Source of the DNA: Chara braunii
Lineage: Eukaryota > Streptophyta > Charophyceae > Charales > Characeae
Assembly: GCA_003427395.1 (NCBI GenBank)
Contig: BFEA01000282.1
Span: forward strand, 99,843-121,138
Direction of reading: 5' to 3'
DNA: 21,296 nt
The translations under genes and the position numbers were made by a program. Numbering within the stretch: the stretch's first letter is position 1; each line of letters begins with the position of its first letter. This document shows positions 1 through 10,600 of the stretch, one piece after another. The notes below the pieces were generated by a model that saw only the letters and a list, made by a program, of their open reading frames with translations, ran no database searches and was not told where the DNA came from.

Positions 1-1
1 C

Positions 2-1990
2 TTGAGGATGTTGCAGAAGGTTCGCAAAGTCGATCGGTCCATCCCAGCGAAGTACGATGTGCAGCGAACAAAGAGATTAGACGTCAGCGAGGTGCATGTG
101 GCGCAAGGAGTAGCATGGCAACAAAAGAGATGGGGACGCGCAGGCTGCATGCTCCAATTGGATGGGTGGACTGATCGGAGAGGACAACGACCGGTGTGGT
201 TTTTTGGAAATCCCACTGCATGTCGGGAAAGGGAAAGGATCAGAGGTGTACTTCAACATTATGTCGCTGTCAATCAAGGAGGTTGGCGAGAAAGTTGTGG
301 TCGGTGTCATCATCGACAATGTGGTCGTGTGTGCAAGAGCGGGCAGGCTGGTGGAGGACACATTTCCCACCATCTTTCATGTACCGTGCGCAGCGCATTG
401 CGTGGACCTTGTGTTGCACAACATCGGGCGAACAGATTGGGTGAGAGAGGTTGTGGGAAAGGGCAATGCCATGTTGTTCTTCATGAACCACCAGCACGTA
501 CGCGACATCTTCTACGTGCACTCCTGCGGTAGGTAACTGTTGCGACCTGCTGCAACGCGGTTCGCTACAACCTTTCATATGCTCGACCGCCTCAAAAAGC
601 AATGCAATGCACTAGTTGCCACAATCATTTATGATGCTTGCTGGAAGACGACCGTGGTACCTCATGTGCAGCGCGACGCATTCCACGAGATGGAGGAGAT
701 TGTCCTTGATGGAGCGGGTTTTTGGGAGGGTGTCAACAAAGTGGTCTCTGCTGTTTATGACATTGTCCTGCTGGTGAAGGTGGTGGACGACACTGGACCC
801 ACCATCAGCAAATTATATGCGAGGATGGCCAAGGCGGTGGAAAGATTGCGGGCCAATTCGAAATTGGCAAAGGATGAGCAGGAGAACATCGAGGAAATGA
901 TCATGCACCGATGTAATGTGATGACCACCCCACTGCATTGCTCAACATTGTTCTCGGATCCGGAGTATCGCTCGTACGAGCCACACAATGACCCGGAGAT
1001 CCGAGACGGGTTCTTCACATGGTTATATACCTGGTTGGGGGGACGCTCGCAGGATCTGATAGACCAGGTGGAATATGAGGTGGATTGTTGGGTGCAAAAC
1101 ATTGGGAAGTTTTCCATGGAGAAGGCAATGGCAGCGGCGCGGATGCAGAACCCTGCAGCATGGTGGCTTCAGTGGTATACCGATTTACGGTACTTGCAGC
1201 CACATGCCGTTCGCCTTCTTGGCCAGAAACATCTGCCTCGGGTTGCGAGAGAAATTGGAGTCTCTTCGAGGCGATCCAAACTCGCCCGTGCAACAGCTTG
1301 GCCCCTTAAACAATTCAGAAATTGGTGTACTGCAGGTGGAATATGTACCTGCTTGATACCTTGCAGCAGATGCCCGAGATGGGCCAAGATGTGATTGATT
1401 GGGACGACCTGCCAACCGAGGAAGAGCAGAAGGAGGAGGCTGAGTGGGCGAAGTTGGCTGAGCGCAGATTGAAACGGATCGAGCCGAGCGGGGAGGATGC
1501 TGCTCCACCTCTAGATGAAGGGGGTGAAGAAGGCGGGGATGAGGCTGCTGATCATCGGCGCGAGCCATATGAGCACGATGCCATTGAGGATGGGCACGTG
1601 AAGGAATGGAAAGGATTAACGAAGGCAGGCATGTATATGGCCACACGTTCACAACGACAAGTGTGCAAGAAGGCACGGTCCTTGGGAACAGTGGAGCATA
1701 TGCACAAGCATATGAAGAGAGGTGGTGGAGCAAATCCTCGTGGTGCTGCAACCGCAGCGCAGGTTGGGCAGCAAGAAAAACATGGAAGAGGCAAGCCGCA
1801 AAAATACAACGTGCCCCCCGAGAATGGAGAAGCTTTGAATCTGGCTGCTATAGAGGAAGATGAGGAAGAAGGGACAGAAAGCCAACCAGATGCAAAGGAA
1901 TGCAGCGATGGTGAGGAGGAGAACGAAAGAGAGGGGGGTGAACACCATGGTCTCCAACGAAAGAGACATCGAGATTGGGGGGCAATCTGA
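2..1990 (+). pseudogene. hAT transposase relic (DUF659-like core and hAT C-terminal domain), 5' end outside window
   Basis: A cut-and-paste transposase of the hAT superfamily, now broken. The sequence reads LQLDGWTDRRGQRP (about 150-190, frame 2). It then shifts to frame 3 near 188-205, with IIDN and PCAAHCVDLVLHNI (about 310-425), the usual DUF659/RNase-H-like landmarks. A TAA at 534-536 interrupts the frame just before RPAATRFATTFHML, another hAT signature. Frame 3 continues to AWWLQWY (about 1165). A shift near 1220-1226 moves to frame 2, giving SASGCERNWSLFEAIQ, the dimerisation domain. A second TAA (1307-1309) is followed by LVYCRWNMYLLD. A roughly 200-residue acidic and lysine-rich tail stays open to 1990. 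Two frameshifts and two stops make it non-functional. A BED zinc finger would lie upstream of the window. The family call is secure; the exact break points are approximate. Confidence 0.85.
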
Positions 1991-2142
1991 AGAGGCCGCT
2001 GGTGTCGCTACATCTGAAAATGGCACCAGTGATGAAGAACGCCCTATCGGTGAAAAAACACCGAAAGGAGAGAGAGAGAGAGAGAGTAATTTGAGTTGTC
2101 ATTCACAATGAAAGATGAATGACAAAGAGACCTTCTAGGTCT

Positions 2143-2192
2143 GTTTGAACTTCACAGTGTTGTTCAAACTTCATACCTCAAAGTTCAAACTT
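2143..2192. repeat. Inverted/direct repeat of GTTTGAACTT
   Basis: GTTTGAACTT at 2143-2152 is the exact reverse complement of AAGTTCAAAC at 2181-2190. A further GTTCAAACTT lies at 2162-2171 and again at 2183-2192. Three copies of one 10 bp motif in 50 bp, in both orientations, can fold as a stem or act as a paired binding site. Confidence 0.6.
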
Positions 2193-2510
2193 TTTTATAA
2201 AAGGTTTTGCGGACTTGTTCCTAACTTCTTGCCAATTTGGTGTTTGTTGAGCTGTTTGCAATTCATGTGGTGTTTGCTGACATTTGACTTTCTTTGCAGA
2301 GTGTGTGCTTTCACAAGGTATGTGCAATGACGTTTCGAAACGTTTCCCACTCCCCTATTTCCCACATTCCCCATTAACCCCAAAGCTTTTCTGGCTTTTC
2401 TGGCTTTTTGCTGTCTTCAACATGTTTGCAACTTTGCAACATAGCACTTCGTATTTGGCACCATTTGCAACTTTTTTTTTGTTTTTTTTTTAACAATCTG
2501 GACCTACATA

Positions 2511-2640
2511 CTTATCCGGAGAGGGATCCGGACAGGCCATTCCAAACATGTCTGGATCAATCGGAAATCACCGGAAAACCAGACGTCCGGGGTCAAACGG
2601 GGAATTCCGGTGTCCAGTGTCCGGACTTGTCCGGTTTGGT
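2511..2640. repeat. Cluster of TCCGG / CCGGA motifs
   Basis: Within about 130 bp the motif TCCGG or a one-base variant recurs about eight or nine times (near 2515, 2527, 2550, 2570, 2586, 2606, 2619, 2629), several as the palindrome TCCGGA. Spacing is irregular at 9-25 bp, so it is not a simple tandem repeat. It may be transposase-binding DNA at the hAT 3' end, or an independent satellite-like fragment. Confidence 0.5.
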
Positions 2641-2689
2641 TGTCCTCCGCTGCCATGCTCGGAAGGTACGTAGTACGAAGTCCTTCTTA

Positions 2690-2705
2690 GCTTAGATTTC
2701 TAAGC
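2690..2705. repeat. Small hairpin GCTTAG-ATTT-CTAAGC
   Basis: A perfect 6 bp stem with a 4 base loop. It is too short to assign a role and could occur by chance in AT-rich DNA. Confidence 0.35.
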
Positions 2706-2965
2706 GAGCGATCCCCATACATTAGGACAAGTAGGTTATCAACAGGAAACCACACAAAAGTACGAGCGTTCACCCTAGCTAGCGACCGCCAAGCTGTTTC
2801 GGACCCTCAAAGACTTTATGCGAGGATTCTCTCAATCAAACAAATGAGCGCTCTTGTGCTTCGACCTTCCATACGTAGGGGCGATTTGGTTATTATTTAA
2901 TTGGAAGTCTTTAATCTAAATTAAATTAAATATCCCACCACTGTATTGATTGTAATTGTTTGTGA
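2706..2965. other. Unassigned noncoding stretch
   Basis: AT-rich and without a convincing reading frame, RNA or repeat. It ends in a pyrimidine-containing stretch and TGACAG (to about 2966) that resembles a plant 3' splice site. Confidence 0.4.
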
Positions 2966-2966
2966 C

Positions 2967-3559
2967 AGAGACGATGGTGGTTACAGTCGAGCGAGACAGT
3001 GTTTGTGGTCGTGCAAAGGAGAAGGTCGCAGAGTGTTGGTGCATTGTCTTGTTGCAGCACGAGGCCAAAGGAATGATCTTCGACATAAAAGAGATTGCAA
3101 ACGGTTTATTGTGGCAGGAAAACAGCATCATTATGTAAGAAATCAGTGACATCAATCATGATGGACCATGGTGTCGTTGTCCCACAGCTCCCAGTGGTCA
3201 AAGGCATTTCGTGCACAATGCAAGCATAGATGTGGGATGGAGGATTAATCCACTCACCTGCTCGAGCATTGCGTAGTTCAAGTTGACGGTCCCTCATTGC
3301 TACTTGCAAGACAGCAATGGTAAAGCCTCCTTCCCTAGTATAATTAGTAATTATAATCCTCTGTTTGTAGTTGGGGAAGATAAACATCAAGCTGAAGGGC
3401 GATTGCAAGGAAGTCTGGCAGTGTATAAAACGGGGAGTGGAAAATGTGAAGACAAATATTAGTTGTCGTCAGACCAGAGAGATTGGTGAGGTTCTCAGAC
3501 TGGTGTGTTGGATGCTGGCCAACGATTTGCAGAATCATTCGCCCACCTCTCACAGGTGA
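2967..3559 (+). other. Possible spliced two-exon fragment of unknown product (weak)
   Basis: A TTTGTGACAG acceptor-like site precedes 2967, and TAT|GTAAGA after 3134 is a good plant donor. A second acceptor-like TTTGTAG ends at 3370. Splicing 2967-3134 to 3371 keeps one reading frame open (codons in phase with 2946 and 3371) until a stop at 3557-3559, giving about 118 residues. The family is not recognised, and composition does not clearly favour this frame over its neighbour (2956-3138). It is offered only because the splice signals and phase agree; chance is a serious alternative. Confidence 0.13.
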
Positions 3560-3603
3560 GGTTCCCATGGGCATTGACCCACCTCTCACATGTGAGGTTC
3601 CCA
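3542..3603. repeat. 26 bp direct repeat with palindromic core
   Basis: CCCACCTCTCACA followed by G/TGTGAGGTTCCCA occurs at 3542-3567 and 3578-3603, 36 bp apart, with one difference. The core of the second copy, CTCACATGTGAG, is a perfect 12 bp palindrome. Paired palindromic boxes may be a dimeric binding site or a local duplication. Confidence 0.65.
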
Positions 3604-3921
3604 GGTGTGCGTGGGAGGGCCCAACCTTTTTTTTGTTTGCATTCTGTATGATGTAAGGTACATGCCTATAAATCTTCAGGGCAAAAAATAAAATAAAATG
3701 TCAATGATGGTGGCATCTACAATTAACCCAGTCTCTTGGAAAGCTCATCAATGTCGGGATACAGAATGCCTCAACGCAGAATCAATGTCTCCAAAAATTG
3801 TACATAAAACCATACTTGTCATCAAGGGATCTCAAAGTCTCGTAACCAGAGAAGAAGCTGAGGAGAGAGAGATGAGACTTAAGAGGGTGGAAGACGGAAT
3901 ATCCATCATCATTGTATGCCT
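3604..3921. other. Unassigned noncoding stretch before the LTR array
   Basis: A T-rich run, then an A-rich AAAATAAAATAAAA tract near 3684-3700 that could be a decayed poly(A) tail, then short GA repeats near 3860 and 3922. No gene or recognised element is visible. Confidence 0.4.
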
Positions 3922-4203
3922 CGAGAGAGAGAGATGAGGATGATGATGTGAGGGCACGTAACTAGTCTTGGCGATGGGCGACAGGGTCGACATCTTCATG
4001 TGATTCGGTTGTTGCTGCTGACGTCAACAGGATGCATTGTCAATTGGTAGGCCGTTAGTAGCTGAGATGGAGACTCGGGGCTGCTCCTTTTTCCCGCTGT
4101 TTCTCGTCTTTTTGCTCCGAAGAAGGGCAAAAATCCCGCTATCGAGATTACAGCATTTTCTCACACTTGCGGGATGGGATGTGTGGGAGCGTGGACCATT
4201 CCC
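3922..4203 (-). mobile_element. Truncated internal (leader) region of the leftmost repeat
   Basis: Starts at a short GA tract and matches the primer-site-proximal part of the other internal regions (compare 13028-13290 and 16146-16428). The rest of this internal region and its LTR are missing on the left, so the array edge is a truncation at the microsatellite. Confidence 0.7.
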
Positions 4204-4215
4204 GCTCTGATACCA
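4204..4215 (-). promoter_or_regulatory. tRNA-iMet primer-binding site of LTR copy A
   Basis: The minus strand reads TGGTATCAGAGC, the canonical initiator tRNA-Met primer site. It starts one base past the LTR terminus at 4217. Confidence 0.8.
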
Positions 4216-4216
4216 G

Positions 4217-5753
4217 TGTCACAGACCCGTTGAGATGGCTGTCCGTCAGAATCAAGACGAAGGGATGAGGATGGGGGAGATGGAGATGAAGTTGGAAGGG
4301 ACAGCGCATCTCCAATGCAGACTCAACATGCACGTACTCCAAACTGTGCAAATGAAGAACGAGGCTGAGAAAGACTGCAGTTGGGGTATACGGCACGCGG
4401 ACTAACTGGACTGGACTGGCCTGGTACCAGCAGTGCTACAGGGCAGGACTAGATTGGACTGAATGAGCACACGGCCTGTGGGGTCAGGGCACGGCCTGGT
4501 CCCGCAGGCCGAAGAAGCAAAATAGCCTGATAACCGTGGCTCTTAGCCAGGGCAGCCAGATGCACGCTGCAGAATGGCACTTTCCATAACGTATTTGACT
4601 GTATCTGACTGCACTTTTGGCCCGACCTGGGGTGGTCCAGGAGTGGAAACAACAAGCGGTACCTGTGCGGGCGATGTAATGTCCCAAATCAATTCCCATA
4701 CCCTCCAGGCTCGGAAAAGATTTGCGCGCAGGACGAAATTAGGGTGGAAAAGAAGCAGCTTGAGCTACTGGTGGTTTAAAGGCCATGTTTAAGACAGAAA
4801 TCCCTCCCAAGTTTCGAATGGACATCTGCTCAACTCTTATATATATATATATATATTTTTTCCCCCTTTTTTGGATAAGTTGTTCTAAACCCCATGCTCT
4901 ACTAGGCGCCAAAGATGCCAACACCCGCAACGACGACACGCATAAAATTGAGCAATGGTCCAAAAACGAGGAGTTGGGGGGCCATGCCCCACTACCCTGT
5001 TCAGCCGAATAGAACATCGGGTCAATATAGTTGTATTTAAGGCAAATTTAAATCCAAATACAACGATAATGGCCGGGCGTTCTATTCAGGTAAAGAAAGT
5101 TGCGGGGATTTACTTTTCCATTACTTTTCAACAAGGACACAATGCATCCGTGATATTTTCAGATAGGATAGTACGAACCCATCCGAACTCGAAACCAAGC
5201 CTAAACCCCGGTTGTTGTGTGGGGCATGGCCCCAGGATACTAACACCTGAAGAAACTTTCTTTTGTTCGTTCGGCGTTGTTTATTTGATTTTTTGTTGAA
5301 TGACTAGGTGAAAGAATTTTGTCAACAAACATGACTTGTGAGTTTAACTGTGAACAATTTCCATCCCACTTCCATCTCATCTTAGTGGAAGTTTTCAGAC
5401 GAGGACCTTTTCGACTGAGCTATGGACATGATTGCAGTCACATGCATTCGGGCTAGGCCGTAATTACAGCCGGATACATCCAAGAATGTCGCCATGTGAG
5501 GATGCCCTCCCTGGGCGTCCGATCAGGTCCAATGTGCCTTTCATTCCTTGCACACTCAATTACCAATCCGGTGGGATTCTAAACTAAAGCATTGTCGGTG
5601 GGACATGGCCCAAGAGGTCGTCCGAATCAGCCCAACTCTTCCAGCCAGGCGCACGTAGCTGTCAGGATCATGTGATGCCCCACGACGGATGGATTTGTCA
5701 TCATAAAGATTAAAAGACCAACCAAAATCATCTATGGCATTTATTAAGTGCCT
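4217..5753 (-). mobile_element. LTR copy A, truncated at its 5' end (element sense)
   Basis: The 3' terminus next to the primer site reads ...TGTGACA in element sense; sister copies B and D read ...GTCACA. The copy runs to about 5753 and lacks roughly the last 230 bp found in copies B and C, including the tRNA-like sequence and the LTR start. The junction with copy B's internal region (near 5754) is an illegitimate deletion of about 680 bp compared with a full period. Positions 5566-5647 preserve the 82 bp that the LINE insertion removed from copy B. Confidence 0.7.
4838..4857. repeat. (AT)n microsatellite at the LTR TATA position
   Basis: About ten AT units. The aligned site in copies B (6895-6902) and C (13920-13927) is a single CATATAAG TATA-like box on the minus strand. 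Confidence 0.8.
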
Positions 5754-6003
5754 GGCCGAGGGGAGGACATTCGGGCACCGGTAGGCAACGCGGCAGTGCT
5801 GCTTGAGCATGTGCTCACGGCCAAGGCATTGCGCTAGCGCAAGGTGTTGGGAGGTGCACACGTGTGGTACGTATGAGCAGGGCGCCGCTGAGGGTAGCGC
5901 CATGGCCCAGCCCACGTAACTGGGCTTCGGCTTGGACAGGCAGCGAGAGGTGGTGGTGATCTTCGTGAATAAGGGCGAGGACATGGATGTAGAAGTCAAG
6001 GGT

Positions 6004-6046
<43 letters not shown>

Positions 6047-6265
6047 GGAGGACGATGTGAGGGTACGTACCTGGTCTTGGCGATGGGCTACAGGGTCGGC
6101 ATCTTCATGTGCTTCGGTTGTTGCTGCTATTTTCAACAAGATGCATTGTCAATTAGTAGGCTGCTAGTAACTGAGATGGAGACTCGGCGCTACTCCTTTT
6201 TCCCGCTGTTTCCTGTCTTTTCTCACACTTGCGGGATGGGATAGGTGGGAGCGTGGACCGTTCCC
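5754..6265 (-). mobile_element. Truncated internal region between LTR copies A and B
   Basis: Contains only the half next to the primer site, about 512 bp against about 980 bp in the full copy at 12309-13290. It carries the same GCCTGGCCGAGG, GCGCCGCTGAGGG and GACGTC/AACA blocks as its sisters, and the expanded GA tract at 6009-6042. Confidence 0.7.
6009..6042. repeat. (AG)17 microsatellite in the element leader
   Basis: About 17 uninterrupted AG units. The same position holds only about 5-7 units in the other repeats (near 3925, 13027, 16147, 17755), so the tract expanded in this copy. Confidence 0.85.
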
Positions 6266-6277
6266 ACTCTGATACCA
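6266..6277 (-). promoter_or_regulatory. tRNA-iMet primer-binding site of LTR copy B
   Basis: The minus strand reads TGGTATCAGAGT, one mismatch from the canonical site, one base from the LTR terminus at 6279. Confidence 0.7.
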
Positions 6278-6894
6278 GTGTGACGGACCCGTCGCGATGG
6301 CTATCCATCAGGATCATGACAAAGGGATGAGGATGGGGGAGATGGAGATGGAGTTGGAAGGGACAGCGCAGCTCCAACGTAGACTCAACATGCACGTACT
6401 CCAAACTGTGCAAATGAAGAACGAGGCTGAAAACAGACTGCAGCTGGGGTGTACCCCCAGCGGACTGACTGGACTGGACTGGTACCAACAATGCTGCTGG
6501 GCAGGACTGGCCTTGACTCGATGAGCACACCCCCTGTGGGGTCCGGCCACGGCCTGGTCCGACAAGACGTACAAGCAAAATAGCTTGATAGCCTGGCTCT
6601 AGGCCAGAGCATCCAGAGGCACTCTGCAGGTTGGGACTTTCCATAACATATTTTGACTGTATCTAACTGCTCTTCTGGCCAGGCCTAGGGTGGTCCAGGA
6701 CTGGAAACAACAAGCAGTACTTGCGCGGGTCATGTAATGTCCCAAATCAGCTCCCGCACCCTCTGGGCTCGGAAAAGCTTGGCGCGCAGGGCGAAATCAG
6801 GGTGGGAAAAAAAGCATCTTGAGGTACTGGTGGTTTAAAGGCCATGTTTAAGTCGGAAATTCGTCCCAAGTTCCGAATGGACATCTTCTCAATT

Positions 6895-6902
6895 CTTATA
6901 TG
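6895..6902 (-). promoter_or_regulatory. TATA-like box in LTR copy B
   Basis: Minus-strand CATATAAG, just downstream (element sense) of an A-rich run, conserved in copy C. It would separate a U3 of about 1 kb from an R/U5 of about 590 bp. Promoter activity is inferred from position only. Confidence 0.4.
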
Positions 6903-7615
6903 ATTTTTTCCCCCCCTTTTTTGGATAAGTTTTTCTAAGCCCCATGCTCCGCTGACCGTAAGAGATGCCAACACCTGCAACGATGAGATGCATAAATTGA
7001 GAAATGGTCCAAAAACGAGGAGTTGGGGGGCCATGCCACACTCCCCTGTTCAGCCGAATAGAACGCCCGATCAATATAGTTGTACATAGGGCAAATTAAG
7101 TCCAGGTACAGCGATAATGGAGGGGCGTTCTATTCGTGGGTGAAGACGGTTGGGGAGATTTAGTTTTCCATTAGTTTTCAACAAGGACACAGTGCGTCCG
7201 TGATATTTTCAGATAGGATAGCACGAACCCATATGAACTCGAAACCAAGCCTAAACCCCCGTTGCTGTGTGAGGCATGGTCCCGGGATGCTAACACCTGA
7301 AGAAACTTTCTATCATTCGTTTGATGTTGTTTCCTTGATCTTCCGTTGAATGACTAGGTGAACGAATATTGTCAACTGCAATGACTTGTGAGTTTAACGG
7401 TGTGCAATTTCCGTCTCACTTTCATCTCATCTCAGTGGAAGTTTTCAGACGAGGACCTTTTCGACTGAGGTCTGGGCATGATTGCAATCAGATGCGGCGA
7501 GCCTAGGTCGTAATTACAGTCGGATACATGCAGGAATGCTGCCATGTGAGTATGCCCTCCCTGGGCGTCCGATTAGGTCCAATGTGTCTTTCGTTCCCTG
7601 CACACTGAATTACCA

Positions 7616-10600
7616 TCAACATTTCTTTGAAACCCTCATTCCTAAACTTCCTGTGGATATTCCAGTGATCATTGCAGGTGACTTTAACGCTGCTCCGGAT
7701 CCCTCCCTGGACCGATGGCGCATCCCTAACCCGTGCCCGGCCTATGTGGAAGTCGATGAAGCAATGATTGCTAATCTGACTCAATCCTTCAATTTGTTTG
7801 ACTCGTTCAGAAGATTGAACCCCACTCTCCGTTCTTTCACATGTTGCAGAAAAAGTCAGACAATGTTGGCCTCCAAGTCACGCATTGACTTAATATTCCT
7901 CTTTGAAGAATTTGAGTGTTCTCTTCAAATTGCAGAGATTTTCCCTGTGAGGCCCCTTGCAGGGCTAGATCACGCCATGTGTGTAGTCATCCTCTCCTTT
8001 AGCAAAAAAACAGACCAAGGCAGAGGTTTCTACAAGCTAAATACATCTCATCTAAAAATGGAAAGATTCAGAACCTATTTAAAGGACGTTTGGTCATTCT
8101 GCCGACAACAAAAAACCATCATCCAAGACGACATTACGTGGTTCAACAACGGTCTAGTTTTTCTAGGGCGTAACTGCAATGAATGCTCGAAGCTACTAGC
8201 AGTCAAAAGACATTCCAATGGGACAAGAATATACCAGCGTATCCAACAACTTCAATCCTTGGAAGATGGCAATCAAAATGAGGAAAATGATGGAACAGTA
8301 GCTCAAAAACTTCAGGAACTAGAAGATCGCCTTCTATCTCGGTTGGAGTATCGCTGGTAAGGCATCGGGATCAGGGGGAAGCTAAGACAACTTATCACGG
8401 AAGGAGGAATGAATGCAATTTTTTTTGCTATGGCTAGAGCTCGTTCAGGGAGAACATTCATTGAGGGCCTTGCTCACCCCCATCGACAAAACGAGTAACT
8501 AGCCACTTCTACGGCAGAGTGCACCAAGATTACTAAAGAATTTTTCCAAAACCTCTTCATATCGGGAACAGGTAACATCCCTGACAACCAACAACTCAGG
8601 GAGATTGATGAATTCTTGAAACCAATAACCAAATCTCTCTCTAAATCCCGAAAAGAACAATTGGAGTTGCCTCTTACAAAGGAAGAAGTATGGACAGCAC
8701 TAATGCTAATGGAGGAGGAAAAAACTCTAGGTATTGACGTATTACCTATGGAATTTTATGAATCCCTATGGGACTTCATCTCTCAGGATCTAATGCAGTT
8801 CTATCAAGATGTTTGGACAACTGGTCAAATGGGAGAGATTGTGGGGCAAGGAGTCTTAACATTACTATATAAAAAGGGTGATAAGTGTAATATTCGAAAT
8901 GACCAACCCATCACACTACTCACTGCGGTATATAAACTCATCTCAAAGCTCTGACAAATCGTTTAAACAAAATTATAGCTGATATAATTCATCCCTCCCG
9001 AACGGGCTTTATTCAAGGAAGGAATATTCAGGATAATATTTTGTTAATTAATGAGTTAATTAAGCTCTCGCGTCAATCTAAGCATAATGCTGCCTCCATT
9101 TTTATAGATTTTGAGAAAGCATATGATCATGTAGATTGGTTCTTCCTTCATAAATGCCTAGACAAATTTAACTTCGGGCTAAATTTCAAAAGATGGATTA
9201 AGATCCTACATGAGAATGCTACTACAAGAGTCATAGTCAATGGTAATGTGGCTCTTCCTATATCGCTGCAGAGATCGGTAAGGCAAGGGGATCCAATCGC
9301 CCCATTCCTTTTTGTAATCATTATGGAAGCTCTTGCGGCTAACCTCCACCAACACAAAAACACAAGGCGTATTCAAGTTGCTTTCATCCCTAAGGAAGCC
9401 ATACCAGTTTGCTCTCTATTTGCTGACGAACTCTCTTTGATGGTTGATGCTTCACACGAAAATCTTATGACAATCCAACGAATCATGGATGAATTTGTAA
9501 ACTTTCAAACATGAGGGTAAACTGGGGAAACAAAACACTTGGTTAGTGGATTCACTATCAAGGAGGTAGGCCACCGAAAAGGCCAATGATCAAATGACTC
9601 TCTCCTGAAACACCAATTAGAGTCCTACGGATATCCCTTTCAGCGCTAGGCAAACCGGCTTCCAATAATGTTGTGATCATACAACAGGCACATTCAAAAG
9701 TAGAATTATGGAAGGATAAACACACTTGTTACTGGGTAGAACACTGGTTATTAACAATGTGGTTCTGGCCTCAATTTGGTGTAAATATGCTATTTAGGCT
9801 ATGGATAGAGTAACAATAAAAGTATTACAAAGACAATTGATAGCCTTCCTTTGGCGTCGTAATCATGAATGTGAAAACGCCATTAGTAGGGTCGCATGGG
9901 TATCTATTATCCAACCCAAATCTAAAGGCGGTCTAGGCGTTATCGATCCCAACACCCAAGCGATGGCTTTGTCCATACAGTGGCTTAAGCCTATTCAATC
10001 CCCAGACCCCTAGGAGCAAGCTAGTCTGTGAACAAATAAGAAGACTAGCTCCCCCCACTGCAGAGGTAGTTGACCCCCTCATGTGGCTGAAAATCGATTT
10101 TGGTTACTCCCGAGGGGCACTTCAACAGTACTCCAAAATTTGGAACTCTCTGACGGCCAAGCCGCCAGGGATGATCTAGCTAAAGATGCGCTTTGGATTG
10201 ATCTGTTAAAAACATGAAAGAAACTACCTCTCACAGATAAGACAGCACCTGAAAGATGAGAAGAGGTATGTCAACAACCACTATTCAACAACACACTCGT
10301 CAAAGACTCTCAAGGCTAGACCCTTAATTGTTCAGATTCACCTTGGAAAGGGTGGATCAAAAATGAAATTACACGCATCAGGGACATCTGGAACACTGTG
10401 GACAGAGACTAGATAGACCCGTCGATTCTTCATGGAAGACTAAGTTGCTGCCACCCCATCAGAAAGAAGCCCCCGAACAAATAATTGACATAGTTCCCTT
10501 GGAACGGGTCAGAATTCTGAGAAAAGGACCCATTCTTACCCCAAGTGATTGGTGTCCATATCTGATCAACCAGGATTGGTGGGAAATACATTTGAAGTCC

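Larger units (their letters stand above)
1991..2700. other. Noncoding 3' flank of the hAT relic with clustered short motifs
   Basis: No credible coding sequence. It starts with a short GA tract (about 2070-2087), followed by repeated GTTCAAACTT motifs, two copies of a TGGTGTTTG-type motif (about 2238 and 2269), homopolymer T runs near 2470-2492, and a TCCGG-rich block. Clustered short motifs inside the ends of hAT elements are known binding sites for their transposases, so part of this may be the element's subterminal DNA. No terminal inverted repeat or 8 bp target duplication could be paired here, because the other end is outside the window. Confidence 0.4.

Noticed and set aside
77-602. Minus-strand open frames over the hAT region
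   Set aside because: Shadows of the plus-strand transposase relic; no domain of their own.
4472-4511. Stem of CGGCCTGTGGG with CCCGCAGGCCG in LTR copy A as a conserved RNA structure
   Set aside because: Pairing is retained in copy C but lost in B and degraded in D, with no convincing compensatory changes.
5556-5999. 147-codon minus-strand open frame across the LTR A / internal junction
   Set aside because: It spans an illegitimate junction and is not kept open in the collinear copies.
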